64,000 bases of DNA. It comes from Gyromitra esculenta (Eukaryota; Ascomycota; Pezizomycetes; Pezizales; Discinaceae). Both the position numbers and the translations under genes were made by a program. Below the pieces are notes generated by a model. That model searched no databases, was not told the origin of the DNA, and worked only from the letters and a program-made list of their open reading frames with translations. The stretch's first letter is position 1, and each line of letters opens with the position of its first letter. The DNA is taken from assembly GCA_038503075.1 (NCBI GenBank), contig JBCAML010000005.1:2334504-2398503 (forward strand). Direction: 5' to 3'. Of this stretch, positions 23,033 to 36,000 are shown in pieces.

Positions 23033-23955
23033 AGCAACCCAAAAAAGCAACTTACGATGGCAAACTACGAGCTGAATTTCGAATCCCTTTAGGGTGGCCC
23101 AATACCCCGGCTACTCAACTGTTCTTAACTGTTATTTTAAAAGTAAGTCCTTCGGGAAATCCCACAAGAGATCGAATATTATCACTCTCGATAAGGAATC
23201 TATAACTAATTATAATCGATGGTAATAGTTGTGTATCCACTTCCTCCTGAATAACCCATAGTCTATTGATCATGAAGTTTATTATAATTATCTACCGCCT
23301 CCCTTCTATATATAGGCTATTACCTATATATATCTCCATATTTTCAACTCACTTATACCTGCCCTTAATACTACCCCTCATGCGAACCCACCCTATCTCT
23401 TCTAAACACCTCTTGTTCTCCTGTGGGCAACCAAGCACACATATATGCTTACTATATCTCCCCTATGCACAACCTTGAACCCGCTTCCTATGCGTTACTA
23501 CTTATATTTCTGTATTTTGATTTCATTTTATGCCTACCCTTAATAACGCCTGCACAAACATACCCAAACCTGGGCCCTCTCTGAATCATGTATAGTCTCA
23601 GTTCAGCATCTTTTTTTGTATCAAAATATCCATTTAAACCAAGCACAATAAAACTAAAAACTAAAAAGAATGCTCTAGGAAGCTCAAGACTTCTACGTAA
23701 TACCGCAAAGTATGCCTTCATTAAGCTTAACTAACTCTACTTTGAGCTAGAGATCCCCAATTAGTTTAAACCTTACACATTCGGCTACGGTTTAAACACA
23801 CGAGCTTTTCGTGAAATTGATAGTGTGTATACTGCGCAAGCCTTTATTCCCACGTTCGGAACCGTATCTGAGCGCTTCTAGTTCCACTACTTCCAGCCCC
23901 ATACGCGTTTACGCATTCACCACATTAAGAAGTTTTCTTCACAATTAGCCTAATC

Positions 23956-23986
<31 letters not shown>

Positions 23987-24310
23987 ATCATAGGGTAGAA
24001 TATTTCGAGTGACGATTGGTGACGCCACACAAATCTCGCCCACCAGATAGATTCACCCAGCAATACAGATATCTTCTTTGTAATTCATGCAACCTTGTTA
24101 TATTTCGCCCCATCATTCCGGAAGCCCCAACGTACGTACAAAGCGAGCAAACTTTAAGTATTCACTTGTACACGTGGGTTAGGGTTGACAATTTCTTTGT
24201 TCATGCATGTTATTAACAGTGTGATGTTCCTTTAAATGCCCTTCACCCCCGATATCTAGTTCTTATTTGATCCACAATAGTCAATACATATCGATACCTG
24301 ATAGCCAACC
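23033..24310. other. Intergenic with a trinucleotide repeat
   Basis: No gene is seen. An ATA-type microsatellite of about nine units lies at 23955-23981. An exact GGGTTAGGGTTG lies at 24176-24187, about 125 bp before the next start codon. Confidence 0.6.
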
Positions 24311-24791
24311 ATGGCTGACAAAAAAAAATCCAATAGTCAGCCACACAAATTCCCCGGGCAGAATGAGCATGACTTCGAAATCCCTAAAACCCTCGCAGCA
24401 GCCATCCGCGCTCTTGGTGCCAGTATTGCTGCAGGCAAGCTGCACCAGATGCCGGTCTCGAACTCGGGTCCAGAACCTGAGAATACTCAAGAGGATCTTG
24501 CTAAGCTCGTAGACCGCCTACAGGAAACTTTTGGTGCAAAAGGGACCGGAAGCTACGGCGCGAGTGGAAATGTGAGGACCCTTTGAGACCAAAATATATC
24601 TACACCTAAATACCGGCATGGACTAACACAGAAGTACTTGCATATAGGCCGGACAAACCGCTCCCCCGCCAAGCCCATTTACTCCAACTGCAAGCAGTGA
24701 TGCAGGAGCGAAACAGAAGCCAGAGCGGCAAACTCAGTACCATATGTCTATGGATGAACTTGAAGATGAACATTGGGCAAAGAAACCTTAG
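24311..24791 (+). CDS. Small hypothetical protein, two exons
   Basis: I do not recognise this protein. Exons 24311-24571 and 24648-24791 give 134 residues. The 76-bp intron has donor GTGAGG, a perfect GACTAAC branch site and acceptor TATAG. The join is in phase (SYGASGN-AGQTAPP) and the second exon ends in a stop. The N-terminus is basic (MADKKKSN), and residues about 28-50 form an Ala-rich helix (TLAAAIRALGASIAAGK). A second helix follows (EDLAKLVDRLQETFG), then a Pro/Gln-rich linker and an acidic end (MDELEDEHWAKKP). It is probably a soluble cytosolic or nuclear protein. A GGGTTAGGGTTG motif stands about 125 bp upstream. The clean intron is the main support. Confidence 0.68.
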
Positions 24792-26483
24792 GCAGCATGG
24801 AAAATATGGCTATTTTGTATAAGTTTTGTCGCAGTTTTAGGCAACTGGGTTAGGGAATTTTGAGACTCTATTTATGTAACGCACCAAAAATCCGGTGGTC
24901 TCGATATTTACTTTCTCGATTCCTTACAAACTTTCCAACATCGAAGTAACCAGTCTGTGAAGTCTACCAAGATAGGTGACTTTTATCCCTCACCGCACCT
25001 AGCAGACCTTGATCTATTCCAAGAATTATGTCGAAGAATCATATCACTGGTAATGCTAATAGCCATAAAAGACTCCGTGCGGTGATCCCGATCGCTAGAG
25101 CTCCTACCAAAGATATCGATCCGTAGTAGGCCAATTGCCATACATTACCCCAAGGACACGAGTGATAAACGATTCACACGCACCAATAGTTCCAGTATCT
25201 GTATACATAAACAAAGAGATCCATCGCTACGATCATTGCCCATCACTCGCATCCACCACCACATGTCTTGGGCTTTGCTTGCAACTAAGTATCCGTGGCC
25301 TATCATATCCCATCGTAGCACCAGCCCACTTACGAGTACTTCGACTCCAAGACACCCAATCAACCAAAAAGCAATGCAACTGTCATGATATTTATATACG
25401 CTCGCCACCGTTGCGCAAATTTCGTGCATGCCGAACGAGGCGGGATGAAATGAAACGGCACTCAAACCTTGCTCCTGGGCGCACATTACTTTACCGTGCT
25501 GCAGAAGCGGCACACATACATGTACGCACAGGTGGAAGTAACGGTGCACATGTATGTACAGAAATGTATAATAAAAACCCTCATTCTCGCCTCTCTTGGG
25601 GGGATCTATTAAATTCCGTTTCCGATCTCGCCGCCTGAAGCGTGTACCAACGAGAAAAATTTCACTATAGAATTTAGGCCATTCACCAAAGGCACAGTAA
25701 CCTAGAAAGAAAAAAACCTTCGAAGAGGAAAAAAAGATTTCCATTCTTATTCGACAATCTAGAGTAACCCTGCAGTGCTACACTGCATAAATAATAGTAA
25801 TAATATAATAAATTACCCTCCCCGGGACTTGCAATTGCAGTCTGCCATCCTCTCTCCCTCTCTTTCTCGAGCTCCCTCTCTGCTCCTTTCCATCTTTCTC
25901 CTCGAACAAGTACAGTTTCGTTCAAAATAAACAATAAGAAGCAAAATATAAACAAAAGGAAATCCCGTCCTCCAGTTGCGTGTCAAGCCCAGAAAACCAA
26001 AAAATACAAAGTAAAACGCCCTTTTCCGCGCCCGCCGTATAGTGTAATATATATGTATGTGTATCCGACATTCCCAATTCCAATCTGTCATAAAAACTGC
26101 AGTCTGTAGCTGCCCGAATGTTCCCCCTCATACCATCTTAAACAAGGTGTAGTAGAAAAAGCGCAAAAATGAAAATGTGCTTTGTAGCGAGAATGCGAGA
26201 TGCGAGAGCCTGTAGACAAAGGAGATGTGTGTCACGACCATGATGAAAAGAATGAAAGAAGGATGAAAGAAAAAACCAGTGATGAAAGAAGAAAAAACCA
26301 GTGATGAAAAAAGAAATAAAACCTGAACCAGGAACCAAAGGCAACGCTAGTAAAACAGAAAAAGAACAAAAGAAACCCCACGCTATGCAATTTACAAGAT
26401 AAAACAACAAATAAACAAATCGTCAGCTGGCAAAAAATAAAATAAACAAAAGTAATCAGCTACCTCACCCCCTTTTTGTTCAA
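24792..26483. other. Intergenic and 3' flank of the 26484 gene
   Basis: No supported gene. Opposed open frames at 25135-25744 overlap and match nothing. From about 25680 the sequence turns pyrimidine-rich, then purine-rich (GATGAAAGAA units, 26225-26330), which fits a 3' untranslated region of the minus-strand gene. Confidence 0.5.
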
Positions 26484-29400
26484 TTAAAACAGTTCCGCCT
26501 CGCCAGCCTGCACACTCTCATTCGCGCAGACCCTACACATGACAAAGCCACAACTATCCAGGCAAACCCACATGTTTGGGAAAGGTCCCCTCCTACAAAA
26601 CCTACACTTCCCCGCTGCACCGCTACCCTGCATCCCTTTCCTCGGCTTCAACCTATGTTCCTGGATCGTCAGGTCTCCGTCTGGCCCATCGGTTTTGATC
26701 GCCGTCTTCAGGAAGATTGTCCCAGGCATTCGTGCGATCTCGGATCGTTCCTCATCTGTCATTACTACTGGCTGTGGCACACCAGGGGGGAGGGCGATGG
26801 GTACAGGAGCCGAGTACGGTGGTGGTGGGGGAGGGGGAGGGTTGGATGGGTTGGATGAAGACCGTGTGTGTACTGACTTCCAGCGGGAGAACGACGAGCC
26901 GGATTGCTGAGTTGTAGACGAAGTAGCACGAGGGCGACCAGCAGGCGCAAGGTTTTCTGGATTACCGTATTCCTGGATTGTTGGAGGAATATCGGCAGAA
27001 TGTGTGGGGATGCCGTTCTTGCTAGCTGTCGAAGGGCGAGAAATGATATCAGGTGTGATATGTGAGGTGGTGCCCCGTTTGTTGACATGGGAATTGAGAC
27101 GGGTGAATGCATGCCGGAGACTGACTGTCCGTGACCGTCGGGGCTCCATCACCGGCGATGGGCGGGGAAGGAACTCCGGGATCGAGACGTCTGCATCTGA
27201 ACCCTCAGTGTGAAACACGGTCGGACGCATTTGCATATCATCAGGGATCCGCTTCGGTGACAGTCCAATCTTGAAGCTGAACTCAGATGGTGCGGTGGGA
27301 GACCCAGGCGCGGTCTTGAAAGATCTAGCATCGAATGCAGGTGGCGGAATGGCGATCTCATGCGGGATGGAAGCAGACATGAGGGAACTGGGCTTGCCCC
27401 GCAGCGGTGCGGGCGAGGCAACATTATCAGGATTGAAGGTTGACGCAGCTGAGCTCTTTGGAGCTCCGAGAGAAATCGCCTCATCAATCTCCGCCAAATC
27501 CCCGTCTCTGGGTGAGCCGGGAAGCTTCGGGCTATGCATGCTTCTACTCGAGGCCATTGTCATGGCGGAGAGGGATGTGCCGGGCCTGGAAGCTGTCGAT
27601 GGCCGAAGGGTATTCTTCCGTACTCGGGGGGTCAATGATAACGGCTCTTTCGACGAGTTCGCCGCCGACGACCGTGAGCTTATTGTATTGGAGCGAAGAG
27701 GCTTCGGGCCACCTTCGGTAGGACGCAAGGCCGGTTTGACCGAGCCCGATAGTGGGATCGGAATCGGGGCGGGTCTCGGTGTCAGGAAGGACGGCGTCTC
27801 TCGGCCTGTATAATCCTCTCGAATCGATGCCGCAAAGCTGGGAGCCCGGCGGGTGGCCGGGCTCACCGATCGCGATCGTGACACGGGCCGGGGAATTCGG
27901 GATGGAGATGGTGTAGAGAAATGGCCAGTATGTTTATTCACGGTAGGGGTCGCGGCCTCAACTTGGACTGACGGGATCAGGGGAACCTCACTTCTCTCGT
28001 CCAGGAATACAGGGACTTCCTGCGATCGAGCATCGTCTTGGGCATCCTCGTACAGGCAGTCCATGCTATCAATAGTATCAGTCTTTTCTGGCGAAGTTCT
28101 AGCAAATCGATAGTCGCCATCGGGAGTGATCGGGCTCTCTGGAGACCCAGACCGCTTCCGCTCATCCTGGAAACTTCGGAAAGAACTTCGATTGCTAGGG
28201 ATCCCTGTTGATTCGGTGCTGGTGGACGAGTCTTGCGATGTCTCGGTGCGAGTGGTGGGCGAGTCCATCGAGATGTACGATGAATGGCCTGAAGTTGGTT
28301 CCGCCACAGACGCCGCGTAATCCTTCCCACCCTGTGGGAACGGATTCGAGATCGGGATCAATCCATAGTCTTCGGTCGGAGCCTGCACCACCGGTGCCGG
28401 ATGGACAGGATGCACCACAGGTGGTGGTGGGGGGTGGTGGGCGACGCGTGGGGAAGAGGGCACCGATGCTGAAGACGGCTTCAAGGCCTCGACCTGGGCT
28501 TCGGAGACTAACGGCACCATAGGGCTAAGAGGGCTGCTGGCTCGTCGGTCGCGAGTGTGGAGAAGCCCACGTATTCTTGTCGAGAACATGCGAGAGATGC
28601 TGTTGTGCGATGAAGATGGTGCTTTCGGCACACCATGACTGCCAATAGTTCCAATACTGACAGGGCGTGGCACCTCCGAGCGAGCGCGGGAGGCCGCGCC
28701 GTTATCCGAGGAGCGTAGCTTCGGCATCGCAGGATCGGATTGAAAGTCGTCTACGGTGAGAGAAGCTAGCGTCGAAGGCTCTCCCTCGGAATGGGATGGA
28801 GCTGGAGAGGAAGGGGGAGGCGGGAGGGGGAGGGGGAGGGAGGAGCGGTGAGGTGGCAGCTCGGGATCCGCTTCCAGGTGTTCAGCTAAGATGTCGTCTT
28901 CGGTCAGTGAGGATGAGGGGTTGCAGAAGTTGGGTGGTAATTCCGAAGGCAGTTCGGATAGTTCCTGGAGCTGGCAGACGGGGGAAACGGGCTCTAAACA
29001 CGGCGTGATGAGTTTGTCTACGGGAGGGATGTGGGAATCGGAGAAAGAGTCGGACAGCGAAGAGGAGACGGACTCAAACAACGAAAGCGGGGATTGTTTA
29101 GGGGACTCTGGGGACGAAGAGCAGTCGAGCGTCGTTTCATGGCACGGGGAAGGACCTGTAATGTCAGGCTCGGGGTTGGATGGAGGGGGCTTGCGGGAAA
29201 GGTTTAGAGCCGGACCGACAGCAGGGGAGATTTCGTGGTGGAGGTGGTGGAGGTGGAAGTGGTGAGGGAGAATGTGGTGCTGGTGCTGGTGTAGGTGATG
29301 CTGGTGCTGGCTGTCGGACGACAAGGCTGCCACCTGGCCAGCTATGAACGTGTCTGCGTGTTTGCAGGCGTGTTGCTGGCGCGACCCCCAGAGACGGGGA

Positions 29401-30080
29401 GGAATAGGCGCCAGGCATTGGTCAAGGTCGGGAGGATCGAGAAGGCTGTTAGCAGACCTTGACCTATTGAGGGCGATTGGGTCTCGGTCTATTCTCGTCT
29501 TGGGGCTGAGGGAGCTTAAGTGATCGGAGGTCGAATTCGGAGCATAGCGTGAATTGTGATAGGTGGGCCTGCCTGGGGCAAGCCCTGGTGATTTGCGAGA
29601 GAAGGCGAGGCTATCATCTTCGTTTTCGTTTCGGAGAGTCAAGATGTGGCTGGAGTGAAAGACCCGTGGACTGGACACGACGAAGCTGGTTTCCGTGGTG
29701 GGGGTGATATTAATGTTATTGTTATTATTACCGTTATCGATTGTGACGTCGGCCTTGTACCCCAAGCCCAGGACCCTGGCTATAGAGGGAATCTTGTGTA
29801 GTAGTAGAGAATCGCTGTCATTGGCGATAGTACTGTTATTACGATTATTACGATTATTACCACCACTACTGCTACCATCGTCGTTGTTGACACTGGTACC
29901 AGTATCATTTCCATTGTTATTATTATTATTAGTTGGTGCGCTGTTCACAGAGAAGAGAGCGACGGCCCAGCGCGGAGTGAAACCATCCCACCTGCCATTG
30001 CTGTTGTTATTGTTGTCGTGCTTGCCATAACTGACGTCCCCAGTGGCTCTCTGGGGCGAATTATTGGAGATGCGCGCCAT
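26484..30080 (-). CDS. Large Ser/Pro-rich protein with a conserved Cys-rich C-terminus
   Basis: This is a single uninterrupted frame of 1198 residues. Residues 1-130 hold Asn runs, a His/Gln-rich stretch lies near 260-290, and most of the rest is Ser/Pro-rich and probably disordered (PPPPP runs, RRASSPLSP, RPVSRSRSVSPATRR). Only the last 80 or so residues look folded. They contain an acidic-basic helix (MTDEERSEIARMPGTIFLK), then IQEHRLKPRKGMQG, then CRFC, WVCLDSCGFVMC and RVCANES. These Cys residues (C-x2-C, C-x3-C, C-x2-C) look like a zinc-binding module. I recall similar C-termini in uncharacterised Pezizomycotina proteins. Many SP/RxxS sites suggest phosphorylation control. Nuclear or cytoskeletal scaffolding is possible, but no function can be claimed. 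Confidence 0.88.
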   Translation of the reverse strand: MARISNNSPQRATGDVSYGKHDNNNNSNGRWDGFTPRWAVALFSVNSAPTNNNNNNGNDTGTSVNNDDGSSSGGNNRNNRNNSTIANDSDSLLLHKIPSIARVLGLGYKADVTIDNGNNNNNINITPTTETSFVVSSPRVFHSSHILTLRNENEDDSLAFSRKSPGLAPGRPTYHNSRYAPNSTSDHLSSLSPKTRIDRDPIALNRSRSANSLLDPPDLDQCLAPIPPRLWGSRQQHACKHADTFIAGQVAALSSDSQHQHHLHQHQHHILPHHFHLHHLHHEISPAVGPALNLSRKPPPSNPEPDITGPSPCHETTLDCSSSPESPKQSPLSLFESVSSSLSDSFSDSHIPPVDKLITPCLEPVSPVCQLQELSELPSELPPNFCNPSSSLTEDDILAEHLEADPELPPHRSSLPLPLPPPPSSPAPSHSEGEPSTLASLTVDDFQSDPAMPKLRSSDNGAASRARSEVPRPVSIGTIGSHGVPKAPSSSHNSISRMFSTRIRGLLHTRDRRASSPLSPMVPLVSEAQVEALKPSSASVPSSPRVAHHPPPPPVVHPVHPAPVVQAPTEDYGLIPISNPFPQGGKDYAASVAEPTSGHSSYISMDSPTTRTETSQDSSTSTESTGIPSNRSSFRSFQDERKRSGSPESPITPDGDYRFARTSPEKTDTIDSMDCLYEDAQDDARSQEVPVFLDERSEVPLIPSVQVEAATPTVNKHTGHFSTPSPSRIPRPVSRSRSVSPATRRAPSFAASIREDYTGRETPSFLTPRPAPIPIPLSGSVKPALRPTEGGPKPLRSNTISSRSSAANSSKEPLSLTPRVRKNTLRPSTASRPGTSLSAMTMASSRSMHSPKLPGSPRDGDLAEIDEAISLGAPKSSAASTFNPDNVASPAPLRGKPSSLMSASIPHEIAIPPPAFDARSFKTAPGSPTAPSEFSFKIGLSPKRIPDDMQMRPTVFHTEGSDADVSIPEFLPRPSPVMEPRRSRTVSLRHAFTRLNSHVNKRGTTSHITPDIISRPSTASKNGIPTHSADIPPTIQEYGNPENLAPAGRPRATSSTTQQSGSSFSRWKSVHTRSSSNPSNPPPPPPPPYSAPVPIALPPGVPQPVVMTDEERSEIARMPGTIFLKTAIKTDGPDGDLTIQEHRLKPRKGMQGSGAAGKCRFCRRGPFPNMWVCLDSCGFVMCRVCANESVQAGEAELF

Positions 30081-33000
30081 CTGCAGAAAGTCTGCAGGAC
30101 TTGCTCAAACAGGTCGGAAAGGTGACAACAAAACAATCCCCCCCCACTCCCCTCCCACTCCCATTCCACACACTCGCAGAAAATGGTGATACACGGCGGA
30201 ATATGACGATTGATCAGTAGTAAACAACGGTGCTTGACGTCAAATGCACACAGTATCGAGAGAGAAAAGCTATATGACGATCCAAAGGTCCTCCTCCTCC
30301 TTCTCCAGGAGAATTGTCCCCTCCTCTTAATAAAGGAACCAACCCGATGGCTGGAACCTTCTCCCTTCCTCTCTTTGACCTCTTCCCAGGGACGGGTGGA
30401 GCATCATAAAACGAAATTCCACCCCATGTTCACGTCCAAATTGAAGACATACCCTTCCCCTGCAAAGAAACCTAAGATCGTATCCGAGTCCGTCCAGATA
30501 TCCCTACTGGGAGAGAACCTAGCCTCAACCAGAAGGGCATGCCGCATCACGCAGGCTGCCAAGAATTAAGGCCATTCTGATCATTCTCATTCCCAGTCGC
30601 CACTATACTTACCGTCCAGGTTGAAGTACCCAACGGGTACGCAGAGTACGTATGCTCTGTAAATTGACATCTCGAGATTTGTTCTCTATCCGAGGATAGT
30701 GGGGAGATTGACAATCTACTCGGCTCGAGAAAACCTGTTGTGGAAGAATGATGACATTGAGATTAGCACTCGTTTTTTTTTGCTTCACCTCCTCGCCAAT
30801 GTCATGCTATGCTATGCTATGCTATGCAATTCCCCACAATAGACAACAGAGTACAGACAACTTCCCAATGCACCTCATTCTCACCATAACGATACAACCA
30901 GCACATCGTAACGCGACGTCTGTACGCGACGTGGCAGCTGTCCACGCCCTCCCCACCCTCAAAGAATGATGAAATCTTTTTTCTTTCTTTCTTTTCTTTC
31001 CTTCTTTCCTTCCCTTCACACCCCTCACCTATTTGTTACACGAACACACCCGTCTCCAGGCCTGCCACGTGCACAACCTACCAGGTATCCCAATCTACGG
31101 AAGCACTACATTCGGTAAATATAGTAGCCTTGTTTCACTACATTTCGTTTCGTTCCCCGGGTTGGCTGCTCGCGAGGCCCTGCTGCGATGGGAAGGGTGC
31201 ACACTGAGTGCATACAATGCAGCCTCGAGAAGCTTGATTCGCCCTAAACTGTGGTTAGGGTCGTGATACTTAGATAAGCGACTGTTGGGAATGCAAGAGA
31301 ATCGCGAGTAACCTTGCGATAGCATAGCTAGAGTGTGCACAGTGTAGGTGATTCACGGCAAGCAATACAGAAACAGGTTCAATCCATGATCATCACGATA
31401 GATGCACATGTAATTCTTCAACAAGTAGCAGAACAAGTGCCGAGTGCTATAATCACGTGACCACAGCTCAACACGGACAGTAGAAGGTATACATAGAGAG
31501 ACCTAGATTCTCCTCCCCTGTCGTTTCGGAAATTTGGAAGCCTCATGGAAGCCTTCATCCGACCCGCTGTCAATTAAATTCCCGTCCTCCAAATTTATCA
31601 TCCCGCTCTATCCTTTAGAGACACACCAAAATATCCTATTGTTGCCTGCTGTAGAAAAAAGCTTGGGTCCTTCAATCGGCCGCTCGATCGACATATATGG
31701 TGGATTACGTATATAACTACAGAAATTAGAGATGCGACGTGCAGGTAGCGATTGATGGACGAATTGTATTCCATAACAAACAGGTATCATGGTACTGTGG
31801 GAATCTTGAAATCTCCATCTTAATCCATCTTAAACACACATCTCCCCACTTCACTGGCCGAGGTTAATGCTTCTGGCTAGCTTCATGTTACCTCTTCGAG
31901 AAATCTCGAACCATGGCATCATCTTGCCAGATCGATATCGCCATTCTCACGCCCCAAGTAAACCGTGGCTCCGCGGAATACAAGCCAGCGCGGATGGAAT
32001 TCAACTACGGTAGAGATCTGAGTGACTTGTCACTTAACTTGGCGCTCATTGGTACAATCTACAACATTCAACAGCTATTCTATACGATACACATTTATTG
32101 ACAGGGACTGGGTATGGACATCAATGTGAGAGTAGATGGACCCCTCCCTGTCAAGATATATAACTTGGTGCTCCTGCGAAATATTTCGATATGAGATGAA
32201 CTAGAACGGTCTGCAATCTCAGGTCATTAGGATACCAGCTGGGTAGTTGGCTGAATTGTTGGCTGATATATGCAGGTACACATATGCTGATAACTTTATT
32301 TCTGCGGTAGATGTTCTTGATATTGGCCTTCATCTCCTTCGTGGACAGGCTATAAGAGTTATATTGCCAGAGGTTTCGAGTTGGACAAGAGCCGATAGGC
32401 GGCCCTGCGGAATACATTCAACTCTCCCCTTTTAGATCTCATCTTGTCAAGCCAGTACTTGTCATCGTGGTTGATCCATTCGATGGTACCTTCGCTGGCA
32501 GGATGCCAGGTCATCTGCTTCGATCCCATCGAACTCCTAAAACACGCATCTGAACTTCGATTACAAATGCGAGTATATTTATAGCAGAGCAAGGATATGG
32601 GGACTACGGAATGCCAAACAACAGACAAATCCCTACATGGTTCCAAGTTCCAACACCGTGGATCACTCGGTAGCGGGTCTTTCTATACTATTCTACTGGC
32701 GGATACTGAGAGCCGAGCTAACTTAGAATAACTATGATAGGTCCCAGAAGAAACGATATCTAGTGGTTGACGGTCATCACATTCCTACCGGCGGAAACTG
32801 GCTACACAGGAACTGAGTCAGACGTCAGCGCATTTCTGAGAGATTTTTCCTGGGGCTTATTCTCCGTGTGGTTATGCAGCATCCACCGTATTTACTTTTG
32901 AAATACGACCTACGCGTTGCTCTAGCTTAACCTAATATGGTATTGAATGTAGCAGGGAAAGTTAGAGCCACAAGGACTCAGCTATTCGGAGGCCTGCGTA

Positions 33001-36000
33001 AACCACGGTGCAAGTGCAGGTCTTATTCTGATAGTACTTATGGTATACTGGATGTGTCAATATGGTAATCTGACTATACATTGCAAAGGCTTCGGAATAA
33101 TGTCGTGTTGTCAACTAGGCACTAGACTAATTTGAACCCTAACCTTATTACTCTTATTATTCTTATCTGCACCTCCAGGCCTCGTGCTTGCTATATTACA
33201 AAGGATCCTCCATAGCAACGCAGAGACCGTAAAGCACGCTATATCGAGTCTTTTCGGCCACCGTTGAGGGCCTTTTCTGTTTCACCTTGTTACTAATACA
33301 CCCCGCACCCTAGGCGCCGCGGGGCAGTATCAACAGTAACTCTTACTCGTCCATCTCCGTTGGTTCGATGGTGGCAAGCAAACGGGGTTTAGGGTCTATA
33401 TAGGTCTCACAGCTTCGTGGAAAGCTACGTGTTTTGTGGGTTGGGCGGTTTGTGTTTTATGGGGCACCCCAGGTTCACCATTTTGCCGTTCAATGAATTA
33501 TTATTTTTCTAGTAAAATATGAATACTCTGTTATTTCAATCAAATTTCCTCTAGCTCTATGCTTCGATCTACCGGTTAGGCGATTCTTTGCAGAACTGCA
33601 TAGTGCGTTTTTTGGAAAATTTCCTGATACATACTACCACCTGCCACTTAAGCGTCTATACGGTAAGGAAATACATCTGAAACGCGTCATCTGTATAAAT
33701 CTAAGTGGTAGCTCATTAACATTAATATATACAAACAAGTAGCAATATCAGTGATAAGACCCCTGCCTTTGTGGTAAACGATCTGTGATAGGCGGGGGAG
33801 TGGAGGTTCAGACATTCGAGGATCTATTATCTTTGAATAGAAGTGTTTATAGTTTTTTTGTACGGGAAAAGATATGAAAAACGCAGATATGAGTGGGATG
33901 GAAAGGGGATGATCGTAAAACCAGACCCAAATTGTGCCGATACAAGGTCAGAAATGAGGGAAAAGCACGGGAAAAGCATCGAATTTCTTAACTACACATT
34001 TTCTGATGCCTTTCCCGCGTGATTGTTCTACTATAAATCTAGTGTATTTACTGATGTATTTCGTCGCAATCCCGAGTATACACACTTAAGGAGTACTACA
34101 AAAGTAAGCTCGTCCCAAGTCCCACTTACCAAAAGCTACCAGTACTAGAGGATCGGATCGCCCTACGAGACGAGGCGGGACGCAAGACTATCACAAAAGT
34201 GTAGAAATAGATGCGCTACCAGGACTGAGAGAATGTACTAGTACTACCCTGCTTCCTTCGTATATAGTTACTAATTCAAGATATTTACCAGTTGGGCGAA
34301 GTGTTGCTAACGAGTGAGAATATGTGAAGATAGAGGAGGAGAAAGGGAAAAATTATACAACCGCTATAATTAATTCTCGAGTGATATAGAGGTCACTTAT
34401 TTCAACATAAATACTCTTAGAAACCACAAACCCTAATGATGGATGCTACATGTAGAGATCGGCATGATGCCCGGCCACTGATGTAGGTGCCAAGCTCTGA
34501 ATGACAGTTTACTGAGCATCTAGAAGCACGGGGACTATATAATCACCTTAAGTATGTTATGATATACTGCCTTATGAAAATAACCATAAATTTCCCATGT
34601 CTTTTTGCTAACCACCCCTTTAAACCCTATGGGGCTCTAGGGACCTAAAGCTTCGATGTATATATTGAGCTATAAAGATATAGGCACTACTATCCTGAAA
34701 CGCGGTGCATAGAATATGATCGATTACCATTCTTAAAAAATTGGTACCTGTGGTAGCAAGGTGTAGGGCCGTGCCGAATGAAATAATAAAGAAATAAATA
34801 AAGCGAGGTGGAAAAAAAGGTCGAGTGATAGCCTATGAAATATATTTTCTGCGCTCTCATATTTTTTTTTAAGAACGATGACTGCCTTCGTATTATTTCC
34901 CATTCTAAGAGGGACTGCTTCGGAAACAAAGTAGCTGATCAAATTTGGACTCCAGATAAGGCCTAAAGTAATAGAGTATTAGCCATGCATTGATATGCAT
35001 TACTCGGCCAGGGTTTTTAACTAATGTTGGATCTGTAGTTATGTCTATTACGGCCGGTTAATAATATCAATCGTATACTCGATGCAAATCACAATACCCA
35101 GCTAGCCAGGAATCGAACAATCAAGGGGTAGATGGAATTATGGCAGACTCTTCGGTGAACGGTTTTTTAGAAGTATGCCGAGGTACAACTTATCTCGTCT
35201 ATAGCTATGGCATGACTCTATTGAGTATATAACTGGTCTAAGACCCAGGCTGTGATAATTTGCAAGACGTATTAAAATATTAAAACCGTCTAAGCCTCGG
35301 TCCACCCAGCACCCTAATGCTGGCCGGCCTTGTCCACATCCAGAAGTACCTGTGTGCTCAGGTTACCGGGCTCAACTGAATATATATGTATGGGTGTTCT
35401 GATACTCGGTTATTCTACGCGTTTTGCCCCACAGCAAGGTTCGGATCTCACCATGCAAAAATCCCAGGGCGAAGTTAGGCGGTGTGCGCACGGGAAATGC
35501 AATTCCCCAGAACTCAAGACAATCTACGCACGACTACGCACACACAGGACCCGAATGCCTATTGGGCTCAACTGGTATGACATAGTTGTACGTTAGCTCC
35601 CTGTTATGGTCCAAATTGAAGGGCATGCGCCTATCGTGTTAACGTTGCACGCAACAAGTAGCTATATTTGCTGTTGTGAGACCAAGCTTGTCGCCTTGAA
35701 TTTCCTAGATATCACCAAGGCGTGGTGACACAAACCCTAACCCATCTTGGTCCTTCAAACGCCAGCTTGGGCTCGAGCAGTGAGTCTGGTGGAGCCCGGA
35801 TAATGCCGAGACATTTCGGAGTGTTGATCGCGTACTGAGAGAAATCTTACACCTGGGATTACCATCCGAGTACCCGAATAGCTAGGTCGCGAAGCGAAAG
35901 AGTATCGAGAAGGTGATAGTCTTGAATCTGTAGAGGGTTCTGCATACGTAGTCTGTGTAGGACTGCCGCGTCACTAAATCACAAACACCATTTTTCACTC

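Noticed and set aside
25135..25744. Opposed frames of 167 and 199 residues
   Set aside because: Mutually antisense, with no recognised domain; likely chance in the 3' flank of the large minus-strand gene.
26539..30030. Several long open frames antisense to the 1198-residue protein
   Set aside because: They are shadows of its GC-biased, low-complexity codons.
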